Shown here: one piece after another, positions 58,538 through 64,000 of the stretch
How positions within the stretch are numbered: the stretch's first letter is position 1
How the letters are laid out: each line of letters starts with the position of its first letter
NCBI RefSeq assembly: GCF_015477765.1
Contig: NZ_JADLQQ010000006.1
Location: forward strand, 496,001 to 560,000
Source of the DNA: Nocardia transvalensis
Lineage (GTDB): Bacteria > Actinomycetota > Actinomycetes > Mycobacteriales > Mycobacteriaceae
Direction of reading: 5' to 3'
Length of the DNA: 64,000 nt
Program-made: the position numbers and the translations under genes
Notes under the pieces: model-generated
What the model was told of the DNA's origin: nothing
Seen by the model: only the letters and a program-made list of their open reading frames with translations
The model's database searches: none

Positions 58538-58834
58538 TTACTCGCCCGTTTCGCCGGGCGCGCAGACTGCGCGGGAAATCCCTCCTTCCGGGCCGATCGA
58601 GGCGCCGATGCGGGTGTGGGGGAGACCGCCAAGATCACGACACCGAAGGAACGCGTGGGTGCCCGTGCCGGCGCCCGGTGCGCAGGTCACAGTGACCTGG
58701 TTCGGTATCGAATAGTCGGCATCGCAGCCGCTCGGCGGGGGTTGGGGCGAGGCCGCGGCAGCGAGGACCGCGGTTCCTGCGGCCAGGACCGAGAGCATGA
58801 CAGCAACTACTGAGCATCGCCAAGTTTGCGTCAT
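58538..58834 (-). CDS. Cassette B gene 1: small secreted four-cysteine protein
   Basis: The 98-aa product has a signal peptide (CSVVAVMLSVLAAGTAVLAA) and a mature part matching that of cassette A gene 1 (SGCDADYSIPNQVTVTC; GTHAFLRCRDLGGLPHTRIG; GPEGGISRAVC). The gene ends 20 bases before the giant gene, with AAAGAAAGG in between, so they form an operon. Function unknown. Confidence 0.75.
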   Translation of the reverse strand: MTQTWRCSVVAVMLSVLAAGTAVLAAAASPQPPPSGCDADYSIPNQVTVTCAPGAGTGTHAFLRCRDLGGLPHTRIGASIGPEGGISRAVCAPGETGE

Positions 58835-58840
58835 GCGCCG

Positions 58841-58885
58841 ATCGTCGGGCGTTGTTGTCCAACCGTCAATTAGACGTGGATCACA
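58841..58885 (-). promoter_or_regulatory. Promoter and conserved upstream element of cassette B
   Basis: On the minus strand: TTGACG, 17 bases, GACGAT, seven bases before the ATG of cassette B gene 1. The element 58861-58885 is the counterpart of 53190-53214. Confidence 0.6.
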
Positions 58886-59059
58886 TCGGCCGAATTAGCA
58901 GCTAGATCCGCATGTATAACCGTGTTTCACATTCTCGGGCTTGTATTGTGCGGGCGTGCGTATACGATGCCGGACCGCCTTTGTGAAGCCCTTCTTGGAG
59001 GTTTATGGCAAATATCCAGAAACCATATCTAATAAACTGGACGTACGACCTGAAATGCC

Positions 59060-59791
59060 TCAGTCCATTTCCGATTCCGGGCGGCCGGGTGGGTCGACGA
59101 GGAGCCGCCGCCAGTTCTCGGCGGCGCGTTCCAGATCGCGGCCGAGGTTGTCCAAGAATCGGCTCGCGGTTCGGAGGCGGGCGCCGGCGGGGCTGGTCGG
59201 ACCCAGCAGGGTGGCACCGTGCTGCGCGGCGGCCGCGAGAATGTCGTTGGAACGGATGCTCGCCACGGTGGCGCGATACCAGGCGTCGTCGCCGATGACG
59301 TAGAGCTCACGGCGGGTGCCGGGCGGACGTTCGCGCCGAATCAGCCCGAAGCCCTCGAGCGTCGCGACCGCCGCGGAAATCGACGCGGGGCTGACGCGCA
59401 GCTCTCGGGCCAGTTCGGCCGCGGTGCCGCTGCCGCTGTCCTTGATGCACAGGGTTGCGAAAACACGTGCGGCCATGCGGGGGACGCCGGTGTCGACCAG
59501 CAGTACGGCCATGTTCTCGGCGAACTCGGCCACCTCGTCCGTTCGATCGGAGCCTTGTGCGGCACGGTCGAGTGCGGACCGCTGCGAGGAAGCGCGGCGG
59601 GCCCGCAGGACGGTGGTGCGTTGGGCGCGGTCGGCGCGGTAGCCGCCCGGCCCGCCGTTGCGGGTGACCTCTCGGCTCACCGTCGAGGTCGGCCGACCGA
59701 GTCGGCGTGCGATGGCGGCGTAGCCGAGACCCTCGGCCAACCCGGCGGCGATCACCTCTCGATCCTCGTGGGTCAGCCTGTCTCCCGGCAT
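59060..59791 (-). CDS. MarR/GbsR-like regulator with N-terminal HTH_38-type domain
   Basis: From ATG 59791 the product has 243 aa. The N-terminal 60 residues resemble the IS30-type HTH (LTHEDREVIAAGLAEGLGYA; IARRLGRPTSTVSREVTRNG). The rest is a GbsR/MarR-like winged helix (ARVFATLCIKDSGSGTAAEL; SPASISAAVATLEGFGLIRR) with a wing RERPPGTRRELYVIG. Two DNA-binding domains in one chain are typical for a group of actinobacterial regulators. It is divergent from the P450 operon and probably controls it. The much longer frame continuing to 61039 is an antisense shadow of the P450 gene. Confidence 0.75.
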   Translation of the reverse strand: MPGDRLTHEDREVIAAGLAEGLGYAAIARRLGRPTSTVSREVTRNGGPGGYRADRAQRTTVLRARRASSQRSALDRAAQGSDRTDEVAEFAENMAVLLVDTGVPRMAARVFATLCIKDSGSGTAAELARELRVSPASISAAVATLEGFGLIRRERPPGTRRELYVIGDDAWYRATVASIRSNDILAAAAQHGATLLGPTSPAGARLRTASRFLDNLGRDLERAAENWRRLLVDPPGRPESEMD

Positions 59792-59842
59792 CCGTGACTC
59801 CTGTCCGATCGGTGTCGGCAGTATGCGTTCAGTCCCAGCATC

Positions 59843-59964
59843 ATTGCAACTCTTCCCTTCCGGAGTTGCATTGATCGACAGTGTCATTGCAACGATAGGC
59901 GTGAAATGGCCAGCATGATTGGGAAATACATTGATTTCTGCGTTGTGTGGGTTCTGAATGCAAC
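59843..59964. promoter_or_regulatory. Cluster of TTGCAAC boxes between regulator and P450
   Basis: ATTGCAAC at 59843-59850 and 59886-59893, the inverse GTTGCAT at 59865-59871 and AATGCAAC at 59957-59964. The first two facing boxes extend to an inverted repeat of TTGCAACTC with GAGTTGCA. This looks like the binding array of the divergent regulator. Confidence 0.55.
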
Positions 59965-60010
59965 GTAGCGTTCGGAATATCCTGAACGACAGATCACGAG
60001 GTTGCCCATC

Positions 60011-61201
60011 ATGACCGAGACGCCGACCACCGCAATACACCTGCCGACCCAGAGACCGGCCGGTTGTCCCTTCGACCCTCCCGCCGACCTGGCCGCCCTG
60101 CGCGAGCGCACTCCGCTGCTGCGCATGACCTTCCCCGACGGCCATCTGGGCTGGCTGGCCACCGGGCACGCCATCAGCCGTGCGGTGCTGGCCGATCCGC
60201 GCTTCAGCGTCCGCTACGAAATCAGCCACGCCCCCTTGGCCGATTACGGCCAGATGCCGCCCGCGACACCGGGCGACATGCTGGGCATGGACGCTCCCGA
60301 ACACACGCGGTATCGAAAGCTGTTGGCGGGCAAGTTCACCGTGCGCCGGATGCGCCTGCTCACCGAGCGCATCGAGGAGATCACCGCCGAGCAACTGGAC
60401 GCCATGGACCGCCACGGCGGGCCGGTGGATCTGGTGGAGGCCTTCGCCAAACCGATTCCGGCGTTCGTGATCTGCGAATTGCTCGGTGTGCCGTCCTCCG
60501 ATCGCGACCGCTTCAACGAGGAGGTGAACAGGGTGAACGATATCGACGTGTCCGCCGAGGAGAAGTTCGCCGCGATGGCCGCCGGTCAGGAGTACGTCCG
60601 GAATCTGGTGGTGGCCAAGCGCTCCCGGCCCACCGACGATCTGCTGAGCGATCTGACCGACTCCGACCTGACCGAGGACGAGCTCGCGGGCGTGGGCATC
60701 CTGCTGCTGGGCGCGGGCCTGGACACGACGGCGAATATGCTGGCGCTGGGCACCTTCGCGCTGCTGCGCCATCCCGATCAGCTCGCCGCTCTGCGCGCGG
60801 ACCCGGATCTGACCGATCAGGCCATCGAGGAATTGCTGCGCTACCTGTCCATCGTGCACACCACCAGCAGGACGGCTCTGGAAGATGTCGAGGTGGCCGG
60901 TCAGCTGATCAGGGCCGGTGAGACGGTGGCGATCTCCGTGCAGGCCGCCAATCGCGATCGGCAGCGGTTCGACGATCCGGATACGTTCGATATCCGCCGC
61001 AGCGCGGTGGGTCACCTCTCGTTCGGCCACGGCGTCCATCAGTGCCTCGGGCAGCAGCTGGCGCGTGTCGAAATGCGAATTGCCCTGCCCGCCCTGCTGA
61101 ATCGCTTTCCCACGCTGCGGCTCGCGACGCCCGCGGACGAGGTGCCGACGCGTGACAGGATGGATATCTATGGTGTGTACCGACTGCCGGTCACCTGGTA
61201 G
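60011..61201 (+). CDS. Cytochrome P450
   Basis: The 396-aa product has the I-helix GAGLDTTAN, the ExxR of EELLRYL, and the heme loop FGHGVHQCLGQQLARVE with Cys about 345. It is a soluble bacterial class I P450 and receives electrons from the ferredoxin encoded 12 bases downstream. Substrate is not evident. ATG 60011 (MTETPTT) is preferred over TTG 60002. Confidence 0.93.
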   Translation: MTETPTTAIHLPTQRPAGCPFDPPADLAALRERTPLLRMTFPDGHLGWLATGHAISRAVLADPRFSVRYEISHAPLADYGQMPPATPGDMLGMDAPEHTRYRKLLAGKFTVRRMRLLTERIEEITAEQLDAMDRHGGPVDLVEAFAKPIPAFVICELLGVPSSDRDRFNEEVNRVNDIDVSAEEKFAAMAAGQEYVRNLVVAKRSRPTDDLLSDLTDSDLTEDELAGVGILLLGAGLDTTANMLALGTFALLRHPDQLAALRADPDLTDQAIEELLRYLSIVHTTSRTALEDVEVAGQLIRAGETVAISVQAANRDRQRFDDPDTFDIRRSAVGHLSFGHGVHQCLGQQLARVEMRIALPALLNRFPTLRLATPADEVPTRDRMDIYGVYRLPVTW

Positions 61202-61213
61202 GAGTCGAATCCG

Positions 61214-61414
61214 ATGGAACTGAAGATCGATCGCGACATCTGCATCGGCGCGGGCATGTGCGTGCTGCTGGCGCCGGAGCTGTTCGATCAGGATGCCGAC
61301 GACGGCAGGGTGATCCCGAAGACCGCCGCGACCGGAGCAGAGCAGCAGGCGGCGCTGGCCGAGGCGGTCGACGCATGTCCCTCCGGGGCGATATGGCTCG
61401 AAGCTCAGTCCTGA
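61214..61414 (+). CDS. [3Fe-4S] ferredoxin
   Basis: The 66-aa product has three cluster cysteines, C10 and C16 in CIGAGMC and C55 in DACPSGAI, the pattern of [3Fe-4S] ferredoxins paired with P450s in actinobacteria. It is in one operon with the P450 gene. The end overlaps the convergent oxidoreductase gene by ten bases. Confidence 0.92.
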   Translation: MELKIDRDICIGAGMCVLLAPELFDQDADDGRVIPKTAATGAEQQAALAEAVDACPSGAIWLEAQS

Positions 61415-62397
61415 TGCACCAAGGGCCGCAGCAGATTTCCGGCCAGCTCCAGCACGCCCGGCTCGTGTCCGTTGCCGACCATGTTCACGATCACGCCGTC
61501 GACACCGTGGTCGAGGACCCGGCGCTGGATCTGCTCGGCGACATCGTCGGGATCGCCGACGAAGTGACGATCGAGCTGGGACTCGCGCAACTCGGCGGCC
61601 GGTAGGCCGGACATGTCCTGCCGGGCCTGCCGCTCGAGGAGGTCGTTGTGCAGCTTGCGGGCCCGGTCACCGTCCTCGTCGACGAAGACCAGGGCCAGGA
61701 AACTGGTCTCCAGCGTCTCCGGATCGCGGCCCACCTCCGCACAGCGGCGGTGTAGCGCCTCGATCTTGCGCGGCAGCTCCGAGGCGTTGCAGATGATGTT
61801 GAGGTGGTCGGCGAACCGGGCGGCCAGCGCGAAGGTCTTCCTCTCGCCGCCACCGCCCAGCAGGATCGGCAGATCGTCGCGGACGCGCGGTTCGTTGAGG
61901 GCGTTGTCGGTGCGATACCAGCTGCCGTCGAAGCTGGGCCGTTCGCCGCGCAGCATCGGCCGGATGATCAGCAGCGCCTCCTCCAGCCGTTCGAAACGTT
62001 CGGTGAAGGTGCCGAAGTCGAAGCCGTACCCGCGGTGTTCGAGTTCGAACCAGCCCGCGCCGATACCCAGCACCGCGCGCCCGCCGCTGACCACGTCCAG
62101 CGTGGTGACGGTCTTCGCCAGCAGCGCAGGATTGCGGTAGGTGTTGCCGGTCACCAAGGTGGACAACTGGATTCGCTCGGTGGCGGTGGCCAGGGCGCCG
62201 AGGGCGGTGTAGGACTCCAGCATCGGCTCGTCGGGCGCGCCCAGCACCGGCAGCTGATAGAAGTGGTCCATCACGAACGTGGCATCGAAACCGGCCGCCT
62301 CCGCCGCCCGCGCCTGCGCGATCACCGAGGGGAACAGCTCCCGTGCGGAGGCGGCATGACTGAAGTTCGGCATCTGATACCCGAGGCGAATGCTCAT
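61405..62397 (-). CDS. F420-dependent LLM-class oxidoreductase
   Basis: From ATG 62397 (MSIRLGYQMPNF) the product has 330 aa. It shows the luciferase-like TIM-barrel pattern: GFDATFVMDHFYQL, LSTLVTGNTYRNPALLAKTV, TTLDVVSGGRAVLGIGAGW and LPILLGGGGERKTFALAARF. Such enzymes in mycolic-acid actinobacteria use F420. Substrate unknown. An upstream extension to 62454 is less likely. Confidence 0.85.
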   Translation of the reverse strand: MSIRLGYQMPNFSHAASARELFPSVIAQARAAEAAGFDATFVMDHFYQLPVLGAPDEPMLESYTALGALATATERIQLSTLVTGNTYRNPALLAKTVTTLDVVSGGRAVLGIGAGWFELEHRGYGFDFGTFTERFERLEEALLIIRPMLRGERPSFDGSWYRTDNALNEPRVRDDLPILLGGGGERKTFALAARFADHLNIICNASELPRKIEALHRRCAEVGRDPETLETSFLALVFVDEDGDRARKLHNDLLERQARQDMSGLPAAELRESQLDRHFVGDPDDVAEQIQRRVLDHGVDGVIVNMVGNGHEPGVLELAGNLLRPLVHQD

Positions 62398-62482
62398 GAA
62401 CCAGAACCTACTGACCCCCCGACCCGCCGAACAGGGATGAATCCGCCCTGGCAATCTCGGCGCGGCGGGTGTATGGAGCGGG

Positions 62483-62755
62483 TCAGTCGTGCGCGGCGAG
62501 GTACTCGATGTACAGCGGCCGCAACACCTCGGCCACCTTGCCCTCCCCGGCGTGTACGTAGTCGTGGAGCAGCGGCAGCACGTACTTGATGTCGAGTTCG
62601 CTCTCGCCGAGATCGCCCGCGGCGGCCTGGGCGGCGGGGATCTGTTCGAGCAGCTGCCACAGGAACTTCACATCGCCGTGGCGGACCGCATACTCCACGG
62701 CGCGGTCGTGCAACTCCTTGGACGACAGCTGCTCCAGCTGCTCGAGATCGGCCAT
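62483..62755 (-). CDS. Conserved hypothetical helical protein
   Basis: The 90-aa product is helical and acidic (MADLEQLEQLSSKELHDRAV; KFLWQLLEQIPAAQAAAGDL; YVLPLLHDYVHAGEGKVAEV). No signal peptide, no motif. Divergent from the DUF488 gene with a 69-base gap. Confidence 0.65.
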   Translation of the reverse strand: MADLEQLEQLSSKELHDRAVEYAVRHGDVKFLWQLLEQIPAAQAAAGDLGESELDIKYVLPLLHDYVHAGEGKVAEVLRPLYIEYLAAHD

Positions 62756-62824
62756 GAGTCGACTCTATCCGCTCGCGGCTCGCGGCACCTGGCTCGGGCG
62801 GACGGTTCGTGCTGCCATGGAGGC

Positions 62825-63196
62825 ATGGCACAGCAACCGACGCCGGACTTCCGGGTGAAACGGGTCTACGACGAGCCCGACGCCGCGGACGGGACCAGGG
62901 TGCTGGTCGACCGGCTGTGGCCCCGGGGTATCAGCAAACAGCAGGCTCACATCGACGAGTGGGCCCGGGACGTCGCGCCGTCCACCGAGCTGCGCAAGTG
63001 GTTCCACGCCGACCTCGATGGGCGGCAGGCCGAATTCGCCCGCCGCTACCGCGCCGAACTGGCCGACGAGCCGCATCGGCAGGCGCTGGCCCGGTTGCGC
63101 GAGCTGGCCGCGGCCGGGCCGGTGACCCTGGTGACCGCGGTCAAGGATCCGATGCGCAGTCAGGTGCCGGTGCTGCTCGAGCAGCTGCGGGACTGA
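62825..63196 (+). CDS. DUF488 family protein
   Basis: The 123-aa product has the DUF488 pattern: VKRVYDEPDAADGTRVLVDR, LWPRGISKQ, WARDVAPSTELRKWFHAD and the C-terminal PVTLVTAVKDPMRSQVPVLL. In some members a Cys or Tyr in this last region is catalytic-like. Function of the family is unknown. Confidence 0.85.
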   Translation: MAQQPTPDFRVKRVYDEPDAADGTRVLVDRLWPRGISKQQAHIDEWARDVAPSTELRKWFHADLDGRQAEFARRYRAELADEPHRQALARLRELAAAGPVTLVTAVKDPMRSQVPVLLEQLRD

Positions 63197-63519
63197 CCGC
63201 CGCCCAGCGAACCCCCGGACATCCGGGCCCCGGCCGAGATATGTGTCACATCACCGGATTCCGCCGATGCGGCGCTGAGCTGGCCGTTAACGGGATCTTC
63301 ACCGACACGCCCGCAATCTCGGAGGCCGGAATCACGAATCGGCAGTACCGTCGGGAGTGCGAGTCGCGTCGGAGTGACTCGTGCGGGAGGTCCTGATCGT
63401 GGCTGAGAGACTCAGTGCGAGGGGGCCGGCACCCGGCCCCTGGGTCGTTTGACCCCAGGGCGGACCGGCCCAGCGAGAACGTCCGTGCGGGTGTAGCACG
63501 GACAACAAAGGAGCCCACC
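63197..63519 (+). other. phoH2 leader with three successive stem-loops
   Basis: No gene is supported here. GGGGCCGG (63422-63429) pairs with CCGGCCCC (63433-63440); CCCTGGGTC (63438-63446) with GACCCCAGGG (63451-63460), one bulge; GTCCGTGC (63481-63488) with GCACGGAC (63496-63503). The first two stems share bases and so exclude each other, which is a switch-like feature. The third ends five bases before AAAGGAG. A 17-codon frame from GTG 63400 covers the first stems. Confidence 0.45.
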
Positions 63520-64000
63520 GTGACTGATGCACGCTCCGTCATCGCTCCCTCGAAAGCCCGCTCGACCAAGAGCGGAGGCTCCGGAAAGGGAGCCCGCGCC
63601 TCGCAGTCGAAGACCTTCGTGATCGACACCTCCGTCCTGCTGTCGGACCCCTGGGCCGTCACGCGCTTCGGAGAGCACCATGTGGTGCTGCCGCTGGTGG
63701 TGATCAGCGAACTCGAAGCCAAACGGCACCATCACGAACTCGGCTGGTTCGCCCGGGAGGCCCTGCGCAATCTGGACGACCTGCGACTGGCATACGGCCG
63801 GCTGGATCAGCAGGTGCCGATCGGCACCGAGGGCGGCACCATGCAGGTGGAGCTCAACCACACCGATCCGAATGTCCTTCCCGTCGGATTCCGCACCGAC
63901 TCCAACGACTCCCGCATCCTGGCCTGCGCGCTCAATCTGGCGGCCGAGGGCCATTCGGTGGTGCTGGTGTCCAAGGACATTCCGTTGCGGGTCAAGGCGA
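63520..64000 (+). CDS. phoH2: PhoH2-like protein: PIN domain and PhoH ATPase, 3' truncated by window edge
   Basis: GTG 63520 after AAAGGAG; the frame is open to the window end. The visible 160 aa form the PIN RNase domain: KTFVIDTSVLLSDP with the catalytic Asp, VLPLVVISELEAKRHHHELG, DSNDSRILACALNLA and VVLVSKDIPLRVKA. The PhoH ATPase domain would follow. M. tuberculosis PhoH2 (Rv1095) is a toxin-antitoxin-associated RNA helicase/RNase and also lies near glyA1 and coaA. Confidence 0.9.
   Translation, partial: MTDARSVIAPSKARSTKSGGSGKGARASQSKTFVIDTSVLLSDPWAVTRFGEHHVVLPLVVISELEAKRHHHELGWFAREALRNLDDLRLAYGRLDQQVPIGTEGGTMQVELNHTDPNVLPVGFRTDSNDSRILACALNLAAEGHSVVLVSKDIPLRVKA

Noticed and set aside
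59060..61039. 659-aa leftward frame across the P450 gene
   Set aside because: Its first two thirds are antisense to a clear P450; the real gene is the C-terminal part from ATG 59791.

Overview
The window looks like a chromosome segment of a mycolic-acid actinomycete, most likely Nocardia or a close relative. Right of about 42.3 kb the gene set (trhA, Z-farnesyl diphosphate synthase, coaA, glyA, phoH2) follows the order known around Rv1085c-Rv1095 of Mycobacterium tuberculosis, with high GC and GC-ending codons. Left of that point is one end of a temperate siphovirus prophage with visibly lower GC and different codon use. Genus assignment is inference.

Prophage, 1 to about 42.3 kb. Bases 1-7.4 kb hold early genes: PD-(D/E)XK nuclease, ERF annealing protein, WhiB, zinc protein, TOPRIM primase-helicase, SSB, a LysB-type esterase, DUF3310, a MazG-like protein and a Holliday-junction-type nuclease. 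Bases 7.4-9.5 kb hold an HTH/excisionase-like gene, a cluster of apparent small RNAs including a tRNA-Trp-like sequence, and two HNH genes. Bases 9.5-30.4 kb hold a cytosine methyltransferase and the morphogenesis and lysis genes in usual order: terminase, portal, MuF, scaffold, capsid, head-tail connectors, tail tube, frameshifted tail chaperone, tape measure with a peptidase domain, tail tip, amidase, holin, glycine-rich tail protein. Bases 30.4-38.5 kb are cargo: a nuclease-like coiled-coil protein with a partner gene, a partly duplicated cassette with micropeptides, an epimerase-Nudix pair, and a divergent XRE-TPR plus 5-formyl-THF cyclo-ligase-like pair. Bases 38.9-42.3 kb hold a complete trhA, Lsr2 and a large serine integrase. 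The integrase abuts the 5' part of the host trhA, so the phage has cut host trhA while carrying its own full-length copy behind an identical 22-bp operator.

Host region, 42.3-64 kb. After trhA', the Z-FPP synthase, coaA, a DUF885 peptidase and glyA comes a region with two paralogous copies of an apparently undescribed three-gene cassette: (1) a small secreted four-cysteine protein, (2) a giant, signal-peptide-bearing, almost uninterruptedly hydrophobic repetitive protein (993 and 1323 aa), and (3) a 91-94 aa protein with a conserved tryptophan/histidine core. Both copies share a conserved 25-bp promoter element. A DsbA-like thiol oxidoreductase gene lies between them, and an exported lipoprotein (with an apparent frameshift) and a 175-aa protein follow copy A. 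I regard this as the best candidate for a new system, perhaps a cell-envelope one. The window ends with a P450-ferredoxin operon and its divergent regulator, an F420-type oxidoreductase, two small conserved proteins and the start of phoH2 behind a structured leader.
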